DNA of 64,000 nucleotides from Leptospira venezuelensis. Lineage in GTDB: Bacteria > Spirochaetota > Leptospiria > Leptospirales > Leptospiraceae. The stretch spans positions 271,968-335,967 of the forward strand of contig NZ_NETS01000006.1 in NCBI RefSeq assembly GCF_002150035.1, read 5' to 3'. Below the pieces are notes generated by a model, which worked only from the letters and a program-made list of their open reading frames with translations, was not told where the DNA came from and did not search any database. Position 1 is the stretch's first letter; each line of letters opens with the position of its first letter. Below, piece after piece: positions 45,871-54,091 of the stretch. Made by a program: the position numbers and the translations under genes.

Positions 45871-46350
45871 TCATGGTTCAATTGTGATTTTTGAACCAAC
45901 CGGAACGATTTCTATCAACTTATCCATTTGTTCATTAGTAATTGCAATACATCCATGAGTCCAGTCCCAAAATGTATGTAAGTTCCCTACCCAATTCCAT
46001 TTTGTCTGCATTCCATGAATTAGGATTCCACCACCGGGGTTTACTCCATTTTCCTTTGCCTTTTTTATCTGATCAATCTTTGGATAAGAAATATGGAAAG
46101 CTTTATAGTATTCCCAATCATTTATAAGATAATCTAGCTTATATTCTCCTTCAGGGGTTTTGCCATCACCTTCTTGCAACTTATTCCCATCAGGATTGAA
46201 TCCAAGTGAAATATTCAGTTCCAGGATATTTACACCATTTTGAACTACAATAAGCTTTCTTTCACTTTTCTTTACGGTTACAGAAGTAATTTCTTTAGAT
46301 GATAAAGAAAATGAAGCTGTTAGAATTATTAGAGCTAAAAGTTTTTTCAT
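45871..46350 (-). CDS. L,D-transpeptidase (YkuD domain)
   Basis: 159 residues. Signal peptide (1-19). The YkuD domain starts at about 30 (RKLIVVQNGVNI) and has the active site with His112 in GGGILIHG and His132, Gly133, Cys134 in THGCIAI. It should form or alter 3-3 cross-links or attach proteins to peptidoglycan in the periplasm. A complete, likely active enzyme carried as a cassette. Confidence 0.88.
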   Translation of the reverse strand: MKKLLALIILTASFSLSSKEITSVTVKKSERKLIVVQNGVNILELNISLGFNPDGNKLQEGDGKTPEGEYKLDYLINDWEYYKAFHISYPKIDQIKKAKENGVNPGGGILIHGMQTKWNWVGNLHTFWDWTHGCIAITNEQMDKLIEIVPVGSKITIEP

Positions 46351-46378
46351 TATTAAATAATATCTTTCCAGAATGTTC

Positions 46379-46532
46379 GCCTAACGACCAAGGTTTTCCG
46401 ATGTTTCGCGAGTGCGTAAGCACTTGGCGCAAGGCTTTCCATGCAAGAAGAGTGACGAAGCGAAATGTGGCAAAGCCCGAGCAAGAGTTGCAAAGCAAGC
46501 CCGCAGCGCTGCGGAAGCACCGACAGTTAGGC
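46379..46532 (-). repeat. attC site, 154 bp
   Basis: GCCTAAC-GACCAA-GGTTTTCCGATG at the left, GCGGAAGCACCGACA-GTTAGGC at the right. The middle is of type I (GTGGCAAAGCCCGAGC). Confidence 0.85.
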
Positions 46533-46548
46533 GATGGTTTTGAATTTA

Positions 46549-47238
46549 CTAAAGCTCATCACAATATGCTTCATAATTATAAAGCCTTTTTGAAAGAATA
46601 TGAGCGATTGTCTCTTCATTTATTTCACACTGAAATTCTCTCTTAAGAGTTGGACCAACACATTTCGGAGGAAGTACATGCTTTCCGAAATTAGTAATTG
46701 TGTGCTTTAGAATTATATTTCGCGAATCAATTTTAAGAACTTTTGTTTCACATTGATAACAAACAGCACTAGTTTGACAAGTTGCTATTGTTTGGGCATT
46801 GTTATTAGTTATAATATTAACAGAATCTAACTTTCCGTGGAATTCTTTCAAATCTATCGAAAAATTGAATGGCATTAATGAAATAAGTTCACTAATTCCT
46901 TTTTCTTTGTAACTGTCTAATAAGTCTTTATATTTCTCCGTTGAATCAGTAAGAAAATACCCCAAGGTATACCCTTCCAGATTCTCTGCCTTTATTTTAT
47001 ACCACGGAGAAGAATACTTATAAAATATATCTCCAGTATTGATAGGATCCCCATCAATTATCACTTCACTATGGTTCGCAAGTTTAGTTAAAATATTTGA
47101 ATTAACATCATGGCTTTCGTAGAGAAAAATCCCAGGTTCATAATTGACAATGACTGCGTTTCCGTTTCCTCTTTTTTCCTTAGCGCACGACAAAATGTTC
47201 ATAAACAAAAAGACTAAAGTTAATATAAATTTTCTCAT
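46549..47238 (-). CDS. SH3-like lipoprotein (cassette gene)
   Basis: 229 residues. MRKFILTLVFLFMNILSCAKE gives a lipobox. An SH3-like part follows (GIFLYESHDVNSNILTKLANHSEVI, WYKIKAENLEGYTLGYFL). The C-terminal half has two Cys pairs (CQTSAVCYQC). Envelope lipoprotein, partner unknown. Confidence 0.65.
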   Translation of the reverse strand: MRKFILTLVFLFMNILSCAKEKRGNGNAVIVNYEPGIFLYESHDVNSNILTKLANHSEVIIDGDPINTGDIFYKYSSPWYKIKAENLEGYTLGYFLTDSTEKYKDLLDSYKEKGISELISLMPFNFSIDLKEFHGKLDSVNIITNNNAQTIATCQTSAVCYQCETKVLKIDSRNIILKHTITNFGKHVLPPKCVGPTLKREFQCEINEETIAHILSKRLYNYEAYCDEL

Positions 47239-47270
47239 ACTATTTACCAGTGGTGATCTTCAAAACTTTC

Positions 47271-47425
47271 GCTTAACGTCTAACGCTTGGCGACGTTTCG
47301 CGAGTCAGTAAGAACTTGGCACGAGACTTGCCTTTGCGAGATGAGTGACAAAGCGGAATTTGGCGAAGCCCAAGCAAGGGTCGTGAAACGACCCCGCAGC
47401 GCAGCGACAATTTTTAGTTATCTGC
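47271..47425 (-). repeat. attC with damaged right arm
   Basis: Left boxes GCTTAAC and GTCTAAC overlap at 47271-47284 followed by GCTTGGCGACG. The middle is of type I; the right end reads GCGACAATTTTTAGTTATCTGC instead of GCGGAAGCACCGACAGTTATGC. Confidence 0.65.
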
Positions 47426-47481
47426 TTGTGCCGCGCCTCAAATGTATAACCAAGCGAAGCCAAGGAAGAAATCGCCTTCAT
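47305..47481 (-). pseudogene. Truncated gene start fused to attC
   Basis: An ATG at 47481 has a near-perfect ribosome site (GAGGAG, five bases upstream). The frame reads MKAISSLASLGYTFEARHKQ and then runs into the attC, ending after 58 codons. It looks like the start of a gene whose body was lost with the attC right arm. Which gene it was cannot be told. Confidence 0.4.
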
Positions 47482-47628
47482 CTATTCTCCTCAAAGTATT
47501 AAAATTGCGAATCTGAAAGTTTAAGTTCGAGATAAATTATTCATCCAAACTCCGTAAACAAAAACTTATCATTTCTAAGCTACTATGGCGCAGGGACTGA
47601 CATAAAGGATTCTTTGAAGAAGGTAATT
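47482..47628. other. A/T-rich gap in the array
   Basis: No gene, repeat or clear signal seen; promoter space for the truncated gene is possible. Confidence 0.3.
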
Positions 47629-48141
47629 TTATGGACATTTTTTTTTCCTAAAAATCATTTCATCGTACGTGCCATTACTATATGAATAAAATTTCTTTGA
47701 ATCTTCTTCATATACAAGGTCATTTACAAAATTATCACCAAATGAATAATCCATTGGGACGTAAAGGAAAAGCGAATGAATTGCTTTTCCTTTTCTCCAA
47801 TCTTTTTCAATAAAATTCTGAATCCAAAATTTTACTTTTATTTTTTCATTTCTTTTATCAAGGAATTCTACCGTTTCAAAATATTCCTTTCCGCAGAAAT
47901 TTATACTTACTTTAACTTTTCCCTCAGCGATTTTATTACCAGTCGCCTCCCACAACCCTACTAAAAAATGCTCATTTTTAAAGCGGAAGTTATTTTTTTC
48001 CGAATCAATTTCTCCCATCTTTTTTATTTCAATGCCGCCTAAATTACCCTCAGCACCTGGTTGATTTGCTTTCATTTTGCAGAAATATATAGACCAACCG
48101 ATAATCAATAGAACAAAGATTATAATTACTATTCTTTTCAT
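47629..48141 (-). CDS. Membrane-anchored or secreted hypothetical protein
   Basis: 170 residues. Signal anchor MKRIVIIIFVLLIIGWSIYF. The mature part is strand-rich with two Cys (NFCGKEY and KKKCP at the end). No family recognised. A 27-codon open frame ends six bases upstream of its start. Confidence 0.5.
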   Translation of the reverse strand: MKRIVIIIFVLLIIGWSIYFCKMKANQPGAEGNLGGIEIKKMGEIDSEKNNFRFKNEHFLVGLWEATGNKIAEGKVKVSINFCGKEYFETVEFLDKRNEKIKVKFWIQNFIEKDWRKGKAIHSLFLYVPMDYSFGDNFVNDLVYEEDSKKFYSYSNGTYDEMIFRKKKCP

Positions 48142-48144
48142 TGA

Positions 48145-48228
48145 TTACTCATTATTAGATCCGTATTTACGCAATAAGGCTCTCCTTTTCTCCAAGTAAA
48201 GATTATTTACTCGACCTACAATATTCAT
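48145..48228 (-). CDS. Possible 27-residue leader peptide
   Basis: ATG at 48228 after GCAGGAAAA; the peptide MNIVGRVNNLYLEKRRALLR... ends with TAA three bases before the ATG of the next gene. The position suggests a coupled leader, but a chance frame is possible. Confidence 0.3.
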   Translation of the reverse strand: MNIVGRVNNLYLEKRRALLRKYGSNNE

Positions 48229-48313
48229 TTATTATTTTCCTGCAAATTGAATATCTTTCTAAAAAATCTTTTAACTTTAAGTAAAATTAAATTTCTTTAT
48301 CTTAATCAATACT

Positions 48314-48335
48314 CAAAGCCTGCCATGGACGGCAG
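48314..48335. terminator. GCCTGCC/GGCAGGC hairpin
   Basis: GCCTGCC and GGCAGGC are perfectly complementary with a six-base loop (ATGGAC). It lies in the worn left part of an attC at 48.34 kb. It may be a terminator or a leftover arm. Confidence 0.4.
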
Positions 48336-48337
48336 GC

Positions 48338-48398
48338 ACTATAATGAAGGGTGCGGCATAGCGATCTCGAATCGAAGCGGAAGCACCGATAGTTAGGC
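48338..48398 (-). repeat. attC right half
   Basis: GTGCGGCATAGCGATCTCGA, then GCGGAAGCACCGATA-GTTAGGC ending at 48398. Left arm missing. Confidence 0.65.
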
Positions 48399-48417
48399 GA
48401 AGTAGTCCGATCGTTAG

Positions 48418-49128
48418 CTATGGTATGTTGATAAACTCTCCAAAAACCCAGCCTACATTTGGATAACACCCATTATATGCGTTTGAAGACACAGCAATTA
48501 AATACCAATAATTTTCCCACTGGGCAATTTTCACTTTTTGAGTTTGGCGCCCAATTATAACGATATCATTTCCAGTTGGAATATATTCACTTTCAACCTG
48601 TTGATGACCTTCATCGATAAAGCTACATTTGAAAGAAAGAGAATTCTGATTTGGGGTATCACGAAATTTAACATTAGACGTTGTTTGAGAATTAATAAGT
48701 CCAATAGTGACTAACTCTATCCCTTTATAATTTCGCTTTTGCCCCGATCCTAACTTACTATTATAATTCCAATAAAACAAATTCTCTCCACAATTTAAGC
48801 GCTGAGTATAATATAAAGATTGATCTGACTTTTCTAAAAAGCACTTCTTATTCTTAACTGGCTTATTTTCTGGAGTACACCCAGGATTCTTCTCAGGTTC
48901 TAAAAACAGGTGATTACTTTTAATTTCATAAGAGCCGTTATAACCCCCGCATCCTTCTCCAGCATATAGTTCAGTATATGTTTGATTTTCCTTGAACTCC
49001 ATTACCCAGCCCTCGCCTGTTACAATGTCTGGTCCCCAAGCTGTTGTTATGAGCAAATCTTTATCAATAGCATTGCTTGAGCATGAAAACAACAAAATGG
49101 ACATACTTAAAAGGTACAAAAGTTTCAT
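48418..49128 (-). CDS. Lipoprotein, paralogue of the 36.6-kb gene
   Basis: 236 residues. Lipobox ILLFSC (about 11-16). Shares with the 36.6-kb protein the FKENQTYTELYAGEGCG block, the Cys-spaced GCTPENKPVKNKKC block, a late SH3-type strand VKFRDTPNQNS and a final VGWVFGEFI. This gives a small lipoprotein family of at least two cassettes. Envelope protein, function unknown. Confidence 0.65.
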   Translation of the reverse strand: MKLLYLLSMSILLFSCSSNAIDKDLLITTAWGPDIVTGEGWVMEFKENQTYTELYAGEGCGGYNGSYEIKSNHLFLEPEKNPGCTPENKPVKNKKCFLEKSDQSLYYTQRLNCGENLFYWNYNSKLGSGQKRNYKGIELVTIGLINSQTTSNVKFRDTPNQNSLSFKCSFIDEGHQQVESEYIPTGNDIVIIGRQTQKVKIAQWENYWYLIAVSSNAYNGCYPNVGWVFGEFINIP

Positions 49129-49174
49129 TATCGTTTTAATTAATTCCTTATTACTTTCAATTTTGGACCATTAC

Positions 49175-49267
49175 GTCTAATGACCAAGCTGCTCCGACGT
49201 TTCGCGAGTGCATAAGCACTTGGCGCGAGGCAATCCCGCAGCGATGCGTCAGAGCCGACAGTTATGC
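49175..49267 (-). repeat. attC site, 93 bp
   Basis: GTCTAAT at the left (one change), GCGTCAGAGCCGACA-GTTATGC at the right, a type II right arm, with a shortened middle. Confidence 0.75.
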
Positions 49268-49292
49268 GCTGCTTTTTTTACAAATATTTGAT

Positions 49293-49919
49293 TTATTTTT
49301 TTGAAATAATTACAACATGATTATCAAAACTTTGATCATTATTCTGATAATCAATATTGAAAATTTTTTGAATCTTCAGATTATTCATTAAGAGTAATTG
49401 AGAAATATCTGTAATAGAATGATAAAAAAAATAAAGTTCTCTTCCATCTTTTCCTATTTTAATACCTGAATCGTTCGGATTTCCTTCGACAATACTTAAA
49501 TATAGAATCCCGCCATTTTTCAACGAATCAAATAGTTTTGGAAAAAGGTTTTTGATATCTATAAATGGTATGTAAGGCAAACAAAATCCCATAATAATTC
49601 CATTAAGATATTCATGTTGAGTTTTGAAATGTCTTAAATCTGAAACATTAAAAATGCATTCTGGATTATTCTTTTTAGCTAGAATAATCATTTTATCTGA
49701 AATATCTATACCACTTATATTAAGATCATTTCTTTTTCTAAATAAATAATTGGTAATATTCCCAGGCCCACAACCTAAATCTAAAACATTTCCGTTTAGA
49801 GGAATTTGATCGGAAAAATAATTGTAAGTTTCATTATACAGAGGAAAATCCATAAATTTCTCCTCATATAGGCTTGCAATTTCGTTCCAAGTATTGAAAG
49901 TTTCTTTAAATTTTTCCAT
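49293..49919 (-). CDS. Class I SAM-dependent methyltransferase
   Basis: 208 residues. VLDLGCGPGN at 45-54 is motif I, ISGIDISDKMIILAKKN is motif II with the acidic residue binding the ribose, and FCLPYIPFIDIKNLFPKLFDSLKNGGILYLSIVEG gives motifs IV-V. A stand-alone enzyme of unknown substrate; the N-terminal WNEIASLYEEKFMDFPLYNETYNYF is typical of Methyltransf_25 or ubiE-like groups. Confidence 0.88.
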   Translation of the reverse strand: MEKFKETFNTWNEIASLYEEKFMDFPLYNETYNYFSDQIPLNGNVLDLGCGPGNITNYLFRKRNDLNISGIDISDKMIILAKKNNPECIFNVSDLRHFKTQHEYLNGIIMGFCLPYIPFIDIKNLFPKLFDSLKNGGILYLSIVEGNPNDSGIKIGKDGRELYFFYHSITDISQLLLMNNLKIQKIFNIDYQNNDQSFDNHVVIISKK

Positions 49920-49977
49920 ATATATTAAATCAAAATATTTAATTTTTGTAACTAGTATAAAATTTCAAAATAGTTGC

Positions 49978-50119
49978 GCATAACGACCAAGCCTAGCCGA
50001 CGTTTGCGATGGCCCGAGTTTGCACAGGCAAACGAAGTGATAGACGTAAATGTGCCGAAGGCCGAGTGAGTGGTCGCGTTAGCGATCCACGAACGAAACG
50101 GAAGCACCGACAGTTAGCC
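49978..50119 (-). repeat. attC site, 142 bp, with stop codon of the next gene inside
   Basis: GCATAAC-GACCAA-GCCTAGCCGACG at the left, ACGGAAGCACCGACA-GTTAGCC at the right. The TAA of the gene ending at 50114 lies in the right box. The middle mixes type II (GTGCCGAAGGCC) and type I (GTCGCGTTAGCGATCCACGA) parts. Confidence 0.85.
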
Positions 50120-50605
50120 GCCGGTCTTATCTAGTAAAATCAGTTTTTCATCAACCCTATCGATAAACGAGCGATATTCAAATGGAATGTTATCCCTTAC
50201 AACATCAAATAGCCAATATCGACGCTGATCTTCAAAATTGGCTTCGATATAAAACCCACCTTGATCTATTTCATCTGGATGGCCAAATTTAGAGTTGAAG
50301 TCCTGAATTAAACAGCGAGGAAAATGGACTAGTAAATCTTTAGTAATAATATATTTTTCTTGCGGTTGAATTTTATATTCCCCGTTAAAAGGATGACCGA
50401 CTGATGAAACCTGATCCAAATAATTTCTAGAAAGAATACCCCCTTCCAATTTAAATATATTTACGCAGCGAAATATACATTCTCCAGCATATTTACCGAA
50501 TATTAAAGAATTTCCTTCCGACTCTAAGTTCATCTCTCTTCTACAAGAAATTGTTAAAAGTATAAGCAGGATGATTTGGATATTAAATCTTACTACGAGA
50601 TACAT
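50114..50605 (-). CDS. Putative lipoprotein (cassette gene)
   Basis: 163 residues. Signal and lipobox in IILLILLTISC (about 11-21). CIFRCVNIFKLEGG and a later CLIQDF give a few cysteines. Strand-rich. Its stop codon comes from the attC core. No family recognised. Confidence 0.6.
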   Translation of the reverse strand: MYLVVRFNIQIILLILLTISCRREMNLESEGNSLIFGKYAGECIFRCVNIFKLEGGILSRNYLDQVSSVGHPFNGEYKIQPQEKYIITKDLLVHFPRCLIQDFNSKFGHPDEIDQGGFYIEANFEDQRRYWLFDVVRDNIPFEYRSFIDRVDEKLILLDKTGG

Positions 50606-50619
50606 ATATTAAGACTGGC

Positions 50620-50773
50620 GTCTAACGACCAAGGTGTTCCGACGTTTTGCGAGTGCGCAGCACTTGGCATGAGTCTTGCCCTGCAAGACGAGTGACAAAG
50701 CGAAATGTGGCGGAGCCCGAGCGAGTGAGTCGCAAAGCGTCTCCGAGCTTAGCGGAAGCACCGATAGTTAGGC
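50620..50773 (-). repeat. attC site, 154 bp
   Basis: GTCTAAC-GACCAA-GGTGTTCCGACG and GCGGAAGCACCGATA-GTTAGGC pair with one extra G. Type I middle. Confidence 0.9.
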
Positions 50774-50901
50774 GCAACTTTTTTCGCAAACAATTTAAGA
50801 ATTTCCTAATTTTAACGCTCGGTTTGTTCGTCTTCGCATCCACTCCCAATCCAACGTATTGGAAGTTTATAGTTCCACATAAAGAAGACTACGCTTCGCA
50901 A

Positions 50902-51477
50902 TTACCATATTTTCCACCAGGGTTTTGAAAAAGCATACTTGTTATAGCTACCGCCTGTCAAAGTTTGCGTATCGAGGTCATACGCAAATAATACCCATTC
51001 ACCAGCATCGTCAATCGGGTCATATGAAAGCCCTGTCACTACATTATTCTCAACTCTTAAATCCTTTAAATCATCCCAAGATATTCTTTCTGTGTCCCAG
51101 TGAGTCCCGTTCGGTTCAATTATTGTCAACTTTAGCTCATCTTGCAAGACTAACCGATTATTACTGGCTTCAAAAATATCACTAAAGCTACCCCCAAAAA
51201 CTGAAATTGCTTTCGAATGGTTTGGATCCATTAGATAGCAAGTTCCACAAGCAATTATTAATAGCTCTTGAATCATTTCAAATTCTATTACACGTTTTAA
51301 CTTAGTCCAACCCGGCTTAAAGTTTGCAACCCAGTCAGTCCCGTCTGAATTGTAAAATCGAACAGGAAATCCTTCTGAATAGAATAATTGTCCGTCTTCT
51401 GTTATAGGAATGTACATTGGACCGTAAACCGGCAATGATTCTAAAATTTCGTATCGTTTCACTGAAATCTCTTTCAC
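50902..51477 (-). CDS. Beta-propeller-like hypothetical protein
   Basis: 191 residues, no signal peptide. Repeated strands with Trp/Asp/Gly turns (FYNSDGTDWVANFKPGW, TIIEPNGTHWDTERISW) and a conserved ending (VLFAYDLDTQTLTGGSY). Same general type as the 27.2-kb gene. Small propeller-like proteins are often immunity partners of secreted toxins; that is only a suggestion. Ends about 130 bases from the attC at 50.6 kb. Confidence 0.55.
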   Translation of the reverse strand: MKEISVKRYEILESLPVYGPMYIPITEDGQLFYSEGFPVRFYNSDGTDWVANFKPGWTKLKRVIEFEMIQELLIIACGTCYLMDPNHSKAISVFGGSFSDIFEASNNRLVLQDELKLTIIEPNGTHWDTERISWDDLKDLRVENNVVTGLSYDPIDDAGEWVLFAYDLDTQTLTGGSYNKYAFSKPWWKIW

Positions 51478-51504
51478 TCTTTTAAATATCGTTATAAAAA
51501 TGGC

Positions 51505-51660
51505 GCCTAACGACCAAGGTTTGACGACGTTTCACGAGTGCGCAAGCACTTGGCGCGAGGCTTGCCATGCAAGACGAGTGACAAAGCGAAATGTGGCGTA
51601 GCCCGAGCGAGTGGTCACGTTAGTGATCCACGAGCGGAGCGGAAGCACCGTAAGTTATGC
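51505..51660 (-). repeat. attC site, 156 bp
   Basis: GCCTAAC-GACCAA-GGTTTGACGACG at the left, GCGGAAGCACCGTAA-GTTATGC at the right. Left arm type II, right arm type I, so the arms are mismatched here. Confidence 0.88.
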
Positions 51661-51669
51661 GAAGGTTGG

Positions 51670-52242
51670 CTAACGACTAAAAGTCAATTTTAATTTCTCA
51701 AATACAGAAACAGCGTCTTTCACTATAACCACTTTTCGATCTATAAAATCATTATCACGACCTTTCAACTCTTTATTCGTTTGAAGATCATAGATTGATT
51801 TTAGTTCTCTAATTATTTTAAAACTTTCATTAAAATAGAAACGTTTTTCTACCCTAACATTCCCATAAAAAGTTGAAAGATTCGAAAATACGAAAGCTAT
51901 TTTACTGTTATCGTAGAAATAGTATTCAGTTGTATGAACCCAATCTCCTGATGGTGTGCTTTCTTCTAATAATATTGAAGATACATTCTCATGATCTTTA
52001 AATATTCGAATGAAGCTTAAGATATCTTCTTTCTTTGAGTTTTTATCAAGCGTTTCCCAATTAGATAGATCTTTCGTATTTTCATTCCAATATCTAACAT
52101 ATTGAATCGAATTATCTGAGTTAGCTTTTTGAAATTCTTGCGCACTTTTGTAAATTTCTCTGATTTGCAGAATTTCATTAGATTCTGAGTATGCAGAGAT
52201 AGCAATGAATAATATGAACAGTAAAGATGTCTTTTTAACCAT
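51670..52242 (-). CDS. Secreted hypothetical protein (cassette gene)
   Basis: 190 residues from the ATG at 52242. A reading from 52410 would translate the attC and is rejected. Signal peptide MVKKTSLLFILFIAISAYSE. The mature chain is mixed alpha/beta without cysteines: WVHTTEYYFYDNSKIAFVFS and KRFYFNESFKIIRELKSIYD. No family recognised. Confidence 0.6.
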   Translation of the reverse strand: MVKKTSLLFILFIAISAYSESNEILQIREIYKSAQEFQKANSDNSIQYVRYWNENTKDLSNWETLDKNSKKEDILSFIRIFKDHENVSSILLEESTPSGDWVHTTEYYFYDNSKIAFVFSNLSTFYGNVRVEKRFYFNESFKIIRELKSIYDLQTNKELKGRDNDFIDRKVVIVKDAVSVFEKLKLTFSR

Positions 52243-52275
52243 TTTCGATATTAGAATATTATTTTGCCAACTTTC

Positions 52276-52422
52276 GCATAACGACCAAGGTGTTTCGCGA
52301 GTGCGAAGCACTTGGCGCGAGGCTTGCTTTGCAAGGCGAGTGACAAAGCGAAATGTGGCGTAGCCCGAGCGAGTGGTCGTGTTAGCGATCCACGAGCGGA
52401 GCGGAAGCACCGATAGTTAGGC
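52276..52422 (-). repeat. attC site, 147 bp
   Basis: GCATAAC-GACCAA-GGTGTTTCGCGAG at the left (a short deletion compared with others), GCGGAAGCACCGATA-GTTAGGC at the right. The 3' end of the next gene is at 52417, so the CDS stop overlaps the core. Confidence 0.88.
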
Positions 52423-52980
52423 GAAGGTATTCTCATCAATTTCAGAGAAACCATCCTCCAATATTTTGCTCATTCCTTTTCTTTCTTTCTTAAATCTTTC
52501 GGACTTCACTTTTTGGCTATGTCTATTCTTATCTGATTGAAAATGTATGTTGTTCTCAACTAGAAATGAGCCAGGCTGAACCATTAACCCATTATATATA
52601 CAATCATCAAATCCACAATTGTGCTTTGAATACTCTCCAAAATTACGATGTCTTATGCGTTTTTCTTTTAATATCCTCTCTTGATTTGCAATCACATTTG
52701 CCCAAATCTCTCGTTCATCGGCAACTGTGAGCATCTTTCCCAAAGTAGTAACGCGAACAAACGTATCCGGATCTTTTATTTGCAGAAAATCGAAGGTCTT
52801 CTTGAATATTTTATGAGCATGTTCCCTTATTTCAATTTTCTCTTCTATACTAAGTTTTTCATTTTCTGAAATAGATCGATAAAGACCAAGCGTATTAAAA
52901 TCAGTATATTTCTTATAATTATCTATATAGAAAATATATTCTGCTAATTTTAAGGAATTGAATTTTTTTCCTATTTTCAT
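52417..52980 (-). CDS. Hypothetical cytoplasmic protein (cassette gene)
   Basis: 187 residues, Lys/Glu-rich, no signal peptide. Helical N-terminal half (ISENEKLSIEEKIEIREHAHKIFKKTFDFLQI). A Cys-Asp-Cys cluster (NCGFDDCIYNG) around residue 122 and several His could bind metal. No family recognised. The TAA overlaps the attC right box at 52416-52422. Confidence 0.5.
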   Translation of the reverse strand: MKIGKKFNSLKLAEYIFYIDNYKKYTDFNTLGLYRSISENEKLSIEEKIEIREHAHKIFKKTFDFLQIKDPDTFVRVTTLGKMLTVADEREIWANVIANQERILKEKRIRHRNFGEYSKHNCGFDDCIYNGLMVQPGSFLVENNIHFQSDKNRHSQKVKSERFKKERKGMSKILEDGFSEIDENTFA

Positions 52981-53027
52981 CTTTAGATTTCCATGATTTT
53001 TTTATGAAAAATATTGAGAATACTTTC

Positions 53028-53170
53028 GGATAACGACCAAGGTGTTCCGACGTTTTGGGTTTGGCACGAGCTTGCCACTGCAAGCGCAGTGACAATGCAA
53101 AATGTGGCGTAGCCCGAGCGAGAGTCGCGTTAGCGATCCACGAGCGGAGCGGAAGCACCGACAGTTATGC
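53028..53170 (-). repeat. attC site, 143 bp
   Basis: GGATAAC-GACCAA-GGTGTTCCGACG at the left, GCGGAAGCACCGACA-GTTATGC at the right. Type I. Confidence 0.88.
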
Positions 53171-53220
53171 GCAGTAAGCGCGCTACTCTATATATAATAA
53201 TTTTGCTTTATATAGAATTA

Positions 53221-53895
53221 CTAACGCCAAAAGTGCCACCACTTCTTCTCTTCTTTCCATTCAAGAACACTTTCGATGATTGAGTTTCCACTATCTGAAT
53301 CCGTACTGACTTTAATACCTATTGCTGATTTTCTTTCAATATCACTTCGACAGTCTATATAAGTCCATTTCCCCTTATCTTCATCGAATCCAGTAAAAAC
53401 TATCTTTTCGAACAAGATCCAATTCAAAGTTCGCGTTAACACTCTATCGATACCAGGAAATACTTTCTCCCTTGATTTGCCATCATTCTTTAGATATTTA
53501 AGTTCAGGAAAATAACTATCATCACAAAGGGCGCCATAACCAAGGCCCAAATCTTCTAAGAAATTGTAGCCTGCACAATAATAATCATAAAACATGATTA
53601 GAATCATAGGTAGCCTTTCTGAGCCCTTTATTGCCTCTTCAAGCAGCTTAGTAATTTTTAATTTTTCAAATGACCCTTGATCAATATATCTTGTCAGAAT
53701 GCTTTGAATTTCGTATTTAACTGACTTTTTACGATAATCTAAGGACATTAAGTCTAAATAATCATCTTGTGAAAGTAAACGTTCTAAGCCTTCGCTTTTG
53801 AATACCCAATCTTCAAATTCATGAATAGCAATGGATACATATAGCAAATCGTATATTTGCTCATTCAATTCCGAAAGAAAATTCTCGCTTTTCAT
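53221..53895 (-). CDS. Hypothetical cytoplasmic protein (cassette gene)
   Basis: 224 residues, acidic, without signal peptide. N-terminal part helical (LNEQIYDLLYVSIAIHEFEDWVF). C-terminal KWTYIDCRSDIERKSAIGIKV is strand-rich, ending in EEKKWWHFWR. Looks like single-domain immunity-type proteins, but I do not recognise a family. Confidence 0.5.
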   Translation of the reverse strand: MKSENFLSELNEQIYDLLYVSIAIHEFEDWVFKSEGLERLLSQDDYLDLMSLDYRKKSVKYEIQSILTRYIDQGSFEKLKITKLLEEAIKGSERLPMILIMFYDYYCAGYNFLEDLGLGYGALCDDSYFPELKYLKNDGKSREKVFPGIDRVLTRTLNWILFEKIVFTGFDEDKGKWTYIDCRSDIERKSAIGIKVSTDSDSGNSIIESVLEWKEEKKWWHFWR

Positions 53896-53934
53896 TGAAG
53901 ATTACTATTAAGAAAAATGCTGCGCGTTTATTGC

Positions 53935-54075
53935 GTATAACGACCAAGGTGTTCCGACGTTCGCAACGGCGCGAGTTTGCCATGCAAGTGCAGTGACAAT
54001 GCAAAATGTGGCGAAGCCCGAGCGAGTGGTCGCGTTAGCGATCCACGAACGAAGCGGAAGCACCGATAGTTAGAC
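53935..54075 (-). repeat. attC site, 141 bp
   Basis: GTATAAC-GACCAA-GGTGTTCCGACG at the left, GCGGAAGCACCGATA-GTTAGAC at the right. Type I. Confidence 0.88.
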
Positions 54076-54091
54076 GCCGTAACAGACTTTT

